A DNA stretch of 10,627 nt from an uncultured Desulfovibrio sp. (GTDB lineage Bacteria; Desulfobacterota; Desulfovibrionia; Desulfovibrionales; Desulfovibrionaceae). Location: contig USNI01000019.1 of assembly GCA_900555975.1 (NCBI GenBank), forward strand, positions 1 through 10,627, read 5' to 3'. Below, in pieces: positions 1 to 6,568 of this stretch. The notes beneath the pieces were generated by a model that saw only the letters and a list, made by a program, of their open reading frames with translations, searched no databases and was not told the DNA's origin. The stretch's first letter is position 1, and each line of letters starts with the position of its first letter. A program made the translations under genes and the position numbers.

Positions 1-1136
1 GGACCGTACAGATGGTTGGCAAACTGCTGGACGCGGGCTACGAGGCTGTTCATGTTGACGGCCAGCGGAGGCGTCTGGATCATGCCCATTTCCGGATGCA
101 GTTCCATGGACTTTACCATGCGTACCATGGTTCGGCCGCTCATGACGCTGTCGGCGTCGAAGACGATCATGTATTTGTACTGAGCGCCCCAGCGACGGCA
201 GAAATCGGCGACGTTGCCGCTCTTGCGCTTGGTGTTGTTGCGTCTGCGGCGATAGAAGATATGTCCGAAGACCTGCTCTCTGCTGCAGAATTCATACCAG
301 GCTTCTTCTTCCGCGACCCATGCGTCGGGACTGGTGGAGTCGCTGAGAATGAAGATATCGAATTTGTCGCTTTCCCCGGTCTGCACGAGGGAGTGCCATG
401 TGGCGGCAATACCTGCCATGTACTTGCGTGTATCCTCATTATAGACGGGAAACAGAATGGCGGTACGGGTGCTTTCCGGGATTTCCACGGCGTCGCAGCC
501 CCTGGTGGGAGTAAAGCGGTCGACCTTGCGGGACAGCACCCAGCAGCCGGCCACACACATCCAGAAGCCTATGGATATCCAGCCGAACAGGATGGCGAAC
601 AGCACGGCCGTCATGATCTTCACGGCCTCTATGCCCTGCTGGGGCAGGATGCTGTACATGATGTAGGCGCCGATGACGGCAGGGACGAGAATCAGCGTCA
701 TGAGCAGAGTGCGGCGACGCCCTGCCACCTTTTCCCATTCCAGCTGACGGCGCTGCCGGTCGGCGCTGTCCTTCCACGATGCGCGGGCCTTGATGCCGGA
801 AGGCCTGAAAATGTGGAAAAGGCGGCTCAGCGTTTTCTTGAAGATGCTCAGCCACGGCGTGCGGTCGAGTTCTTCGGCAAGCATGGAGCTGCGGGTCATG
901 ACGGGTGCGGACATGAGATGAGGCGCGTCGTCTCCGGGAATGAGATCCCGTCCCTTTTCAGCCAGAATGCCGTGCAGGCAGACGAGAGCCTCATGGTAGC
1001 TCGGATGTTCGGACTGGCAGCGCTTCAGACTTTCCAGGGCAAGTTCCACGCTTTCCTTCGGCGAGAGGTTCAGGCCGCGGGCATAGAGAAGAATGCGGTC
1101 GCGGACCCGGAAATCCATATCCTGATAGGAGTTCAT
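1..1136 (-). CDS. opgH: Glucans biosynthesis glucosyltransferase OpgH (MdoH), N-terminal 378 residues, cut by the window edge
   Basis: This inner-membrane family 2 glycosyltransferase polymerises UDP-glucose into the beta-1,2 backbone of osmoregulated periplasmic glucans. The frame stays open from the ATG at 1136-1134 to the left edge. A cytoplasmic N-terminal stretch of about 143 residues comes first. Two membrane segments follow at about 144-162 and 173-201, then the start of the catalytic domain. Recognisable family motifs are FPVYNED (229-235), DIFILSDST (260-268), the basic FYRRRRNNTKRKSGN (294-308), the DAD metal/UDP site in IVFDADSVMSG (324-334) and QTPPLAVNM (354-362). The final QQFANHLYG matches the segment that precedes the later catalytic Asp and QxxRW motifs, which lie outside the window. 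A Shine-Dalgarno AAAGG sits 8 nt upstream of the ATG. It lies 118 nt downstream of opgG on the same strand and is probably co-transcribed with it. Other GT2 synthases are unlikely given the adjacent OpgG. Confidence 0.95.
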   Translation of the reverse strand, partial: MNSYQDMDFRVRDRILLYARGLNLSPKESVELALESLKRCQSEHPSYHEALVCLHGILAEKGRDLIPGDDAPHLMSAPVMTRSSMLAEELDRTPWLSIFKKTLSRLFHIFRPSGIKARASWKDSADRQRRQLEWEKVAGRRRTLLMTLILVPAVIGAYIMYSILPQQGIEAVKIMTAVLFAILFGWISIGFWMCVAGCWVLSRKVDRFTPTRGCDAVEIPESTRTAILFPVYNEDTRKYMAGIAATWHSLVQTGESDKFDIFILSDSTSPDAWVAEEEAWYEFCSREQVFGHIFYRRRRNNTKRKSGNVADFCRRWGAQYKYMIVFDADSVMSGRTMVRMVKSMELHPEMGMIQTPPLAVNMNSLVARVQQFANHLYG

Positions 1137-1223
1137 GCGAAGACCTTTAATAGATGAGGGGTTGCGTCTCCTCAACAGTCCATCGTTCCGGATGATTCAG
1201 GGGACTGTGGCAGGAGGCAGACG

Positions 1224-1246
1224 CGCCGCGTCATGGAGACGCGGCG
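1224..1246 (-). other. Perfect 9-bp GC-rich hairpin between opgG and opgH
   Basis: Arms CGCCGCGTC (1224-1232) and GACGCGGCG (1238-1246) flank a 5-nt loop, starting 8 nt after the opgG stop codon. No T-run follows on the minus strand, so it does not look like an intrinsic terminator. An mRNA-stabilising or partial attenuating role between opgG and opgH is possible. The inverted repeat is seen directly; the function is inferred. Confidence 0.55.
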
Positions 1247-1254
1247 GACGTTCT

Positions 1255-2865
1255 TTACTGAGGCTGAAGCTGCCAGTCGTATACCCAGGTTTCGGTCAGG
1301 GGGTCGGGAAGGTTCTCGCCCTTCTTGAGCAGCGCGCGGAAACGGAGCATGACGGGTCCCTTTCTCGCGGACATGAGACTGTCGATAACGCCGTCTTCCT
1401 TGGGCAGGCGTATGGTAAACATCAGTCTCCAGCCGCCGGTCGCAGGATTGCGGATGAGTTTCTTCTCCAGCAGCGGAATGGGTTCGGGCGTTTCCACGAT
1501 GCTCGAAAGACCGGTGTCTTCAGGAAGCGTGGCGAGTGCGCCTCCGGCGAAGTCCACATGGAAGGTCATGGTGTCGCCGCTGCGGGAAATGCGGGTGGAA
1601 GTGATTCTGCCCAGTTCATGCTGCGTGCTCTGAGGCTGCATCCAGTACAGTTTCCAGCTGTACATCTGAGTGTCGGGATAGCGCAGTTCGGCTTCCGGCT
1701 GAGCGGGATTGTTCTTGTCGCGGGGTTTGTCCGGCGTCCAGAATGCCACGATGTTGTCGTGCATTTCATCTTCCGTGGGGATTTCCACGAGGTTCAGCTG
1801 TCCGGGACCCCAGTCGCCCTGAGGTTCGACCCAGAGTGACGGGCGACGCTCGTAGCTGGCGTCGATGTCCTGATAGCTTTTAAAATCGCAGTCGCGCTGC
1901 AGCAGGCCGAAGCCGCGGGGATTCTGCAGGGGGAAGGTGTTGACGGTAAGACGCTTGGGATTGGCCAGAGGACTCCAGAACCAGTGATTTTCTCCGTTCA
2001 CGTAGAGCAGACCGTCGGAGTTGTGCACTTCGGGACGGTAATCACCCGGGCGTCCATTTTTTTCCTCCCCGTAGAAGAACATGCTCGTCAGAGGTGCAAG
2101 ACCGATCTTCTGGAAATTCCTGGCTCCCTTGCGGGTGAAGAGCGCGCACTTGACGTCCATGACGGTGGGGGAACCGGGAGTGATGATGAAACGGTAGGCG
2201 CCCGCCATGCTTTCACTGTCCATAAGCGCGTAGACAGTGATGTCCCCGGCGTCGGGAGCAGGCTTCACGATCCAGAATTCCTTGAAATACGGGAATTCTT
2301 CCCCCTGAGCCGTGGCCGTATCGATGGCAAGGCCGCGGGAGTAGATGCCGTAATGCGTGTCTGCCGCCAGAGCGCGGAAATAGGAGGCTCCGAGAAAGAT
2401 GGCCAGTTCATCCTTATACGTGGCACTGTTCAGCGGATAATGAAGACGGAATCCGGCGAAGTTCATGTCCTTGGTCTGGGCGACCTGCCGGGCGAGATCT
2501 TCATTTTCATAGCGGAAAAGAGACGTGTCGAAAGCCACGTCTTCCACGGTGTCGCCGTTGACGATGTGAATGCGTACCGGTCTGTCATAGTACAGACCGG
2601 GATGGAAGAACTGAACCGTGAATGGCAGAGATTCATCAGTCCAGAGCGCCTTTTCCGGAAGATATCGTATGGAACTCCATTCGCCGTAGTTCAGCTTCGT
2701 GAGAAATTCCGGTACCGCTGGCGTGGGCGTGTACTTGGTGCCGGCCAGATCCTGAGCTTTGGCCTGTACGTCGGCGAAGGTGAAGGACGCAGCGGCTCCG
2801 GCATTGCAGGGAACCGTGAACAGAGCGGCCAGCAGGCAGAAGGATACAATCATGCGATGAAACAT
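1255..2865 (-). CDS. opgG: Periplasmic glucans biosynthesis protein OpgG (MdoG)
   Basis: OpgG is a periplasmic protein needed to make and shape osmoregulated periplasmic glucans; the OpgG/OpgD family has been described as beta-1,2-glucan-active. From the ATG at 2865-2863 it is 536 residues, close to the roughly 510 of enterobacterial OpgG. A signal peptide is visible: a short N-terminus with one Arg, hydrophobic core about 5-19, and AGAAA near residues 22-26. Strong family blocks follow: RGLAIDTATAQGEEFPYF (177-194), FFYGEEKNGRPGDYRPEVHN (263-282), GFGLLQRDCDFKSYQDI (318-334), RRPSLWVEPQGDWG (340-353) and VEIPTEDEMHDNIVAFW (360-376). The start was chosen because AGGGAG lies 9 nt upstream and the product opens directly into the signal peptide. 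An in-frame ATG at 2907 would add 14 unlikely residues. Its partner opgH follows on the same strand. Confidence 0.96.
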   Translation of the reverse strand: MFHRMIVSFCLLAALFTVPCNAGAAASFTFADVQAKAQDLAGTKYTPTPAVPEFLTKLNYGEWSSIRYLPEKALWTDESLPFTVQFFHPGLYYDRPVRIHIVNGDTVEDVAFDTSLFRYENEDLARQVAQTKDMNFAGFRLHYPLNSATYKDELAIFLGASYFRALAADTHYGIYSRGLAIDTATAQGEEFPYFKEFWIVKPAPDAGDITVYALMDSESMAGAYRFIITPGSPTVMDVKCALFTRKGARNFQKIGLAPLTSMFFYGEEKNGRPGDYRPEVHNSDGLLYVNGENHWFWSPLANPKRLTVNTFPLQNPRGFGLLQRDCDFKSYQDIDASYERRPSLWVEPQGDWGPGQLNLVEIPTEDEMHDNIVAFWTPDKPRDKNNPAQPEAELRYPDTQMYSWKLYWMQPQSTQHELGRITSTRISRSGDTMTFHVDFAGGALATLPEDTGLSSIVETPEPIPLLEKKLIRNPATGGWRLMFTIRLPKEDGVIDSLMSARKGPVMLRFRALLKKGENLPDPLTETWVYDWQLQPQ

Positions 2866-2928
2866 ATGAAGTAACTCCCTGAATGATTGGGGGGATTCGT
2901 CATCCATCGGTCAATCAGTCGCACAGAC

Positions 2929-2937
2929 ATGGTAACA
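2929..2937 (-). promoter_or_regulatory. opgG: Candidate extended -10 element for opgG
   Basis: Read on the minus strand this is TGTTACCAT: a TGn extension followed by TACCAT, which matches four of six bases of the -10 consensus. Initiation would fall near 2922 and give a leader of roughly 57 nt. No good -35 is visible, which extended -10 promoters can tolerate. It abuts the left arm of the inverted repeat at 2937-2995. By-eye call only. Confidence 0.25.
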
Positions 2938-2995
2938 GATGCCGTGGCTGACCCATACTTCCCGGGGGGAAGCCTGACATCCTGTCACGGCATCT
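2937..2995. repeat. Nested inverted repeat (10-12 bp outer arms, 6 bp inner arms)
   Basis: The outer arms AGATGCCGTG (2937-2946) and CACGGCATCT (2986-2995) are perfectly complementary. In plus-strand RNA the stem extends by a G-U (2947/2985) and a C-G (2948/2984) to 12 bp. Inside lies a second hairpin, CTTCCC (2958-2963) with GGGAAG (2967-2972), separated from the outer stem by unpaired segments of 9 and 11 nt. Only a mildly pyrimidine-rich stretch follows, not a clean T-run. It matches no riboswitch consensus I recognise. It could be a leader RNA element or a DNA operator. The pairing is seen; the role is unknown. Confidence 0.6.
2975..2987. promoter_or_regulatory. Short palindrome TGACA-N3-TGTCA, candidate operator
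   Basis: Five-base arms around a 3-nt spacer lie inside the right half of the larger inverted repeat, between the divergent opgG and ATPase genes. The shape suits a dimeric regulator, but I cannot name one, and a match of this length can occur by chance. Confidence 0.25.
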
Positions 2996-3053
2996 ATCTT
3001 CTTTCCCCCCTACTTAAAGCCGGAACGGCTCCATGTCCAGAGATTTTATCCCC

Positions 3054-3082
3054 TTGCGGCACGCGAAAGGCTAAGGTAGGAT
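3054..3082 (+). promoter_or_regulatory. Candidate sigma-70 promoter for the ABC ATPase/ATP-grasp unit
   Basis: TTGCGG (3054-3059) and TAGGAT (3077-3082) are separated by 17 nt. They match three of six and four of six consensus bases. Initiation near 3089 would give a leader of about 47 nt that includes the Shine-Dalgarno. The spacing is ideal but the hexamers are weak. Confidence 0.35.
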
Positions 3083-3135
3083 GTCTGGCCGGGCGGGAAT
3101 TTCCGTTCCTACACGATCTTGAAACAGGAAAGCCT

Positions 3136-4107
3136 ATGGATGCATTGCTGGAGCTGAGACATGTCAGCCGGGAATTTTCGGTGAGAAGAGGAATGTTCGA
3201 TCCGCGTCCGGCAAGCGTAAAGGCGGTGAACGATGTGAGCCTGCAGCTCTTTGCCGGGGAAACGCTCGGCCTGGTGGGAGAATCCGGCTGCGGAAAATCC
3301 ACGCTTGCGCGCATGGCCACGGGACTGCTGCCGCCTTCGTCCGGAGAGGTCTTTCTGTCGGGAAAGCCTTTGTCTGCATGGACGCCCCTTGAACGCGCCG
3401 GCCTTATACAGATGGTGTTTCAGGATCCGTTCTCCTCTCTGGATCCTCGTCAGAGCGTGGGCGCGAGCATTGCGGAACCGCTTCGTCTGGCGGCCCGGGC
3501 TGCGGGTCACGCGCTTTCAGGAAGCGAGTATCGCGAGAAGGTGAGAGAGATCCTCGTGCAGGTCGGACTTCAGCCTGAGCACATCGACCGGTATCCGCAT
3601 GAGTTTTCCGGAGGACAGCGGCAGCGCATAGCTGTGGCGCGGGCCATCATCGCCGGTCCCGGAGCGCTGGTATGCGATGAACCGGTATCGGCTCTGGATG
3701 CCTCGGTGCAGGCCCAGGTGCTGAATCTGCTGAAGGACATGCAGGAGAACATGGGACTCGGCTATCTGTTCATTTCTCATGATCTCGGTGTGATCGGATT
3801 CATGAGCACGAGAATCGCCGTCATGTATCTCGGACGCGTGGTGGAGCTCGCGGGCTGTGACGAACTGTTTTCTCACGCCGCCCATCCGTATACGGCCGCG
3901 CTCATGGCGGCGGCTCCCTCACGCGATCCTTCCCGGCGCGGGCGCGGGTCCGTGCTGTCCGGAGAGATGCCGAGTCCGCTGTCCCCCCCATCAGGCTGCG
4001 CCTTTCATCCGCGCTGTCCCTGCGCCGGCAGTATCTGCCGGGAACAGGAGCCTCCGTTGCTCCAGATTACTCAAGGGCATGCCGTGCGCTGCCACTTCCC
4101 TCTGTGA
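3136..4107 (+). CDS. OppF/DppF-family peptide ABC transporter ATP-binding protein
   Basis: This cytoplasmic ATPase of a dipeptide/oligopeptide/nickel-type ABC importer is 323 residues long, typical for OppF/DppF. All ATPase motifs are intact: Walker [10 protein letters not shown] (48-56), Q-loop Gln96 in [12 protein letters not shown], signature FSGGQ (157-161), Walker B ALVCDE (177-182), D-loop SALD (185-188) and switch His215. [12 protein letters not shown] (250-261) and the Cys-containing tail (Cys288, 294, 296, 301, 319) form the oligopeptide-type C-terminal domain. The F-type half is suggested by KAVNDVS before Walker A. Start: AGGA lies 6 nt upstream of this ATG, and the product opens with the usual [11 protein letters not shown] strand. 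No OppB/C permease, binding protein or OppD-type ATPase lies beside it, so it is an orphan subunit here. The ATP-grasp gene follows after 11 nt. The family is certain; the substrate cannot be told. Confidence 0.93.
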   Translation: MDALLELRHVSREFSVRRGMFDPRPASVKAVNDVSLQLFAGETLGLVGESGCGKSTLARMATGLLPPSSGEVFLSGKPLSAWTPLERAGLIQMVFQDPFSSLDPRQSVGASIAEPLRLAARAAGHALSGSEYREKVREILVQVGLQPEHIDRYPHEFSGGQRQRIAVARAIIAGPGALVCDEPVSALDASVQAQVLNLLKDMQENMGLGYLFISHDLGVIGFMSTRIAVMYLGRVVELAGCDELFSHAAHPYTAALMAAAPSRDPSRRGRGSVLSGEMPSPLSPPSGCAFHPRCPCAGSICREQEPPLLQITQGHAVRCHFPL

Positions 4108-4118
4108 GGACCATCAAC

Positions 4119-5267
4119 ATGATCATTCTTGACAAGCAGTATGTGTCCCGGGAACTCCGGGAATATCTTGCCGAAAGCCGGGTACCCGTGCTCCGCAACG
4201 AAGCGGCGCTGGCAGCGGCTCCCGAAGGCACGTTCAACCTTGTTTCCGACGAGGAGGCCGACGCGCTGCTCGCCCGGGGAGACCGCATCTACACGACCTG
4301 CGAGAATTCTCTTTCCTGGGTGCTCCGGCATGCTCCGGATCAGGGGCTGCAGAAGGGCATTGCCCTGTGCAAGGACAAGGCCGCCTTCCGCCGCATGCTT
4401 TCCAGCATATATCCGGACTTCCTTTTCCGTGAAGTGGGCGCCGACGAACTGGAAGACATCGATTTCAGCGAGCTGAAGACTCCCTTTGTGCTGAAGCCTT
4501 CCGTGGGCTTTTTCAGCGTGGGCGTGTACACCATATTCAACGAAAAGGACTGGCAGAAGGCCCTGGAGGACATCCGTCTGCACTCCGGAGACTGGAAAAA
4601 GGAGTACGACGAAAGCGTGGTGGCCAATACCCGCTTCATTCTCGAACAGTACATCGGCGGAGAGGAATACGCCGTCGACTTCTACTATGACGGCGAGGGA
4701 AAAGCCGTCATCGTCAACATTTTCCATCACGAGTTTGCTTCGGCCGATGACGTGAGCGACAGGCTCTACTGCTCCGGAGCGTCCATCATCCGTGAGCATC
4801 TGCAGCCGTTCACGGACTTTTTCAATCGCATGAATGAGAAAATGGGCGCCCGCAATCTGCCCATTCATCTTGAGCTGCGCGTCGACGGAGGCAGAATCAT
4901 TCCCATCGAGGCCAATCCCCTTCGCTTTGCCGGCTGGTGTCTGACCGACCTTTCCCTGCATGCCTACGGGTTCCGCACCTACGACTACTTTCTGAACGAT
5001 GTCCGTCCCGACTGGGACAGTCTGCTGAAGGGAAAGGAAGACAACATCTATTCCTTCATCGTGCTGAACCCTCCGGCGAGCCTCAGGCCTTCCGACGTCT
5101 TCAATTACGACAGGCTCCGTGCATCCTTCCATAATGTCATGGAACTTCGGCGCATCGATTATCACACCGGTCCGGTGTTCGGATTCCTTTTCACAGAAAC
5201 GCCGGTTTCCGACCGGGCTGAGCTGGACCATATCCTGCGCAGCGATCTGACCGAGTATCTTGACTGA
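4119..5267 (+). CDS. ATP-grasp domain protein, putative carboxylate-amine ligase of unknown substrate
   Basis: This 382-residue soluble protein has an ATP-grasp fold. Such enzymes usually activate a carboxylate as an acyl-phosphate and join it to an amine or thiol. An N-terminal domain of about 80 residues precedes CKDKAAFRR (84-92). ATP-grasp landmarks are [14 protein letters not shown] (123-136, Lys126 the likely ATP ligand), [16 protein letters not shown] (173-188) and the metal-binding [20 protein letters not shown] (250-269), where Glu252, Glu264 and Asn266 are the likely Mg ligands. A C-terminal region of about 100 residues has no signature I recognise. There is no signal peptide or membrane segment. 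Start: GAGGA lies 8 nt upstream of this ATG. An in-frame GTG at 4104 overlaps the ATPase stop by 4 nt but lacks a Shine-Dalgarno. It is probably co-transcribed with the peptide ABC ATPase and ends at the terminator at 5290. An amino-acid or peptide ligase role is inference from family and neighbour. Confidence 0.88.
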   Translation: MIILDKQYVSRELREYLAESRVPVLRNEAALAAAPEGTFNLVSDEEADALLARGDRIYTTCENSLSWVLRHAPDQGLQKGIALCKDKAAFRRMLSSIYPDFLFREVGADELEDIDFSELKTPFVLKPSVGFFSVGVYTIFNEKDWQKALEDIRLHSGDWKKEYDESVVANTRFILEQYIGGEEYAVDFYYDGEGKAVIVNIFHHEFASADDVSDRLYCSGASIIREHLQPFTDFFNRMNEKMGARNLPIHLELRVDGGRIIPIEANPLRFAGWCLTDLSLHAYGFRTYDYFLNDVRPDWDSLLKGKEDNIYSFIVLNPPASLRPSDVFNYDRLRASFHNVMELRRIDYHTGPVFGFLFTETPVSDRAELDHILRSDLTEYLD

Positions 5268-5289
5268 TCCGGAGAGAACGTCAGCATCG

Positions 5290-5323
5290 GGGCGGCATTC
5301 CTGAACTGGAATGCCGCCCTTTT
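5290..5323 (+). terminator. Rho-independent terminator after the ATP-grasp gene
   Basis: A perfect 12-bp stem, GGGCGGCATTCC (5290-5301) with GGAATGCCGCCC (5308-5319), closes a 6-nt loop and runs into TTTT, 22 nt after the stop codon. The opposite strand has no T-run, so it serves the rightward ATPase/ATP-grasp unit. Confidence 0.9.
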
Positions 5324-5375
5324 CAGTGCTCGGGAACGGACGAGACGAATCCTGGACAATCTGGTATGGTGACAG

Positions 5376-5414
5376 AAAAGCCGCCGTTTTCCTTGAAGAA
5401 AACGGCGGGCTTTT
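5376..5414 (-). terminator. Intrinsic terminator after secF, probably bidirectional
   Basis: A long stem of 16 and 17 nt arms (5376-5391 and 5398-5414), with one bulged base, closes a CTTGAA loop. GC-rich centres are flanked by A4 and T4, so either strand can end in a T-run: TTTTCTGT leftward after secF, CTTTTC rightward. It lies 20 nt beyond the secF stop and backs up the first terminator for the rightward unit. Confidence 0.85.
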
Positions 5415-5434
5415 CACAGAGATCGGCGCAGGGA

Positions 5435-6550
5435 TTACACGATGCCGTGTTCACCGGGACGTTCGTAGTCGTCCTTTTTGCTGGCCTTGGCATGATAGAG
5501 ATCCACGTCGCCGAAAGCGATGAGGATGGGCGAGGCCACGAAGATGGAGGAGAACGTACCGAAGACGATGCCGAGCGTGATGGTCAGGGCAAAGTCGTGA
5601 ATGACGTTGCCGCCGAGAAGGTACAGGGAAAGACTGGCGACCAGCGTGGTGGCCGACGTCATGGTGGTACGCGACAGCGTCTGGTTGACGGACTTGTTGA
5701 TGATGCTTGCCATCGAGGGCTTTTTCTGCACGTCCGCAGGAACGGCGCGCAGATTTTCGCGGATGCGGTCATAGACCACGATGGTGTCGTTGATGGAATA
5801 GCCGACCAGCGTGAGCAGAGCCGCGATGACGTTGAGGTCTATTTCCACGCCCAGCAGAGTCAGCAGACCCAGCGTGACGACGACGTCGTGGATGAGGGCC
5901 AGAGTGGCGCCGAGAGCGAAGTTCAGCTTGAGCTTCCAGCAGCTGATCAGTGTGATGACCATGCCGATGGCCACGCCCCAGAGCCGGTTGAACCCGAGAT
6001 AGGAAGCGCCGTACACGGCGGCCCAGAGCACGAGAGCCATGGCGCCGGCCATGAACCAGCTGTATTCGAATCGTCCGGAGATGTAGACGGTGATGAGCAG
6101 AACCGCGTAGAACAGCGCTTCAATGGCCATGTTGCGCAGATCGTTGCCGACCTTGGGACCGACGGATTCCAGACGCTGAATGCTGGAAGGATTGTCGGGA
6201 ATGCTGTTCTTGAGCGCGGAGGAGACCTGTTCTCTCAGGTCCTGATTCTCGGCAGCGGGCATGGAGAAGCGCAGCAGATAGTCGCGATCTTCGGTGTCGA
6301 CCTGCTGGACGGTGAGTCCGGGCAGATCCACGTTCTGCAGGGCTGTCTTTACCTGCTCGTCGGGAATGGGCTGTTCGAACTGGATCTGCACCATGACGCC
6401 GCCGGCGAAGTCCACGCCGTAACGCAGGCCGCCGTTCCAGAAGATGGCGATCAGTCCCAGGATGATGAAGAAGCCGGAAATGCTGTAGGCAAAGCGGCGG
6501 AAACCGACGAAATCGATGTTGGTCTGACGGGAAAGAAGTGCGAATGCCAT
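5435..6550 (-). CDS. secF: Protein translocase subunit SecF, with an apparent extra transmembrane hairpin
   Basis: SecF pairs with SecD in the inner membrane and uses the proton-motive force to complete SecYEG-driven export. Family marks: GVDFAGGVMVQIQF (45-58), ESVGPKVGNDL (128-138), EIDLNVIAALLTLVGYSIND (236-255), VVYDRIREN (258-266), QTLSRTTMTSATTL (290-303) and GGNVIHDFALTITLGI (313-328). TM1 is about 20-38, then a periplasmic domain to about 140, then the membrane bundle. At 371 residues it is about 50 longer than E. coli SecF. The surplus lies between TM2 and TM3: VLLITVYISGRFE...AGAMAL (150-173) is echoed by MVITLISCWKLKL...LGATLAL (197-219), so the TM2-TM3 hairpin looks duplicated. 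The start has AGAGGG 7 nt upstream. It begins 18 nt after secD and ends at the 5376-5414 terminator. Confidence 0.96.
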   Translation of the reverse strand: MAFALLSRQTNIDFVGFRRFAYSISGFFIILGLIAIFWNGGLRYGVDFAGGVMVQIQFEQPIPDEQVKTALQNVDLPGLTVQQVDTEDRDYLLRFSMPAAENQDLREQVSSALKNSIPDNPSSIQRLESVGPKVGNDLRNMAIEALFYAVLLITVYISGRFEYSWFMAGAMALVLWAAVYGASYLGFNRLWGVAIGMVITLISCWKLKLNFALGATLALIHDVVVTLGLLTLLGVEIDLNVIAALLTLVGYSINDTIVVYDRIRENLRAVPADVQKKPSMASIINKSVNQTLSRTTMTSATTLVASLSLYLLGGNVIHDFALTITLGIVFGTFSSIFVASPILIAFGDVDLYHAKASKKDDYERPGEHGIV

Positions 6551-6568
6551 GAAAAGGCCCTCTTTGTC

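Larger units (their letters stand above)
2866..3135. promoter_or_regulatory. Divergent control region between opgG and the ABC ATPase gene
   Basis: This 270-nt gap separates opgG (leftward) from the ATPase gene (rightward), so it must hold both promoters. It contains a nested inverted repeat at 2937-2995, a small palindrome at 2975-2987, a weak extended -10 facing opgG and a weak -35/-10 pair facing the ATPase. Each is listed separately. The plus frame stays open through part of the gap, but the peptide does not resemble the start of an ABC ATPase. Confidence 0.6.

Noticed and set aside
12..1157. Long plus-strand open frame (381 codons) opposite opgH
   Set aside because: It is antisense to a clear OpgH, its peptide has no family resemblance, and it is explained by the codon bias of the real gene.
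2937..2995. Nested repeat read as a known RNA (4.5S/SRP RNA, 6S RNA, TPP or SAM riboswitch)
   Set aside because: The conserved core sequences of those RNAs, such as the SRP apical loop and the TPP CTGAGA box, are absent.
3076..3112. Inverted repeat GTAGGA/TCCTAC in the ATPase leader
   Set aside because: The 6-bp arms are 25 nt apart with no further pairing, within chance expectation.
2887..3135. Upstream extension of the ABC ATPase to an earlier in-frame start
   Set aside because: The 83 extra residues do not resemble the family and would cover the inverted repeat and candidate promoter. The ATG at 3136 has a proper ribosome site and gives the normal length.
4104..4118. GTG start for the ATP-grasp gene overlapping the ATPase stop by 4 nt
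   Set aside because: No Shine-Dalgarno precedes it, whereas the ATG at 4119 has GAGGA at 8 nt. The choice changes only five residues.
4071..5417. Long minus-strand open frame (448 codons) opposite the ATP-grasp gene
   Set aside because: The plus strand carries conserved ATP-grasp motifs with a good ribosome site. The antisense peptide is low in recognisable motifs and runs across both terminator hairpins.
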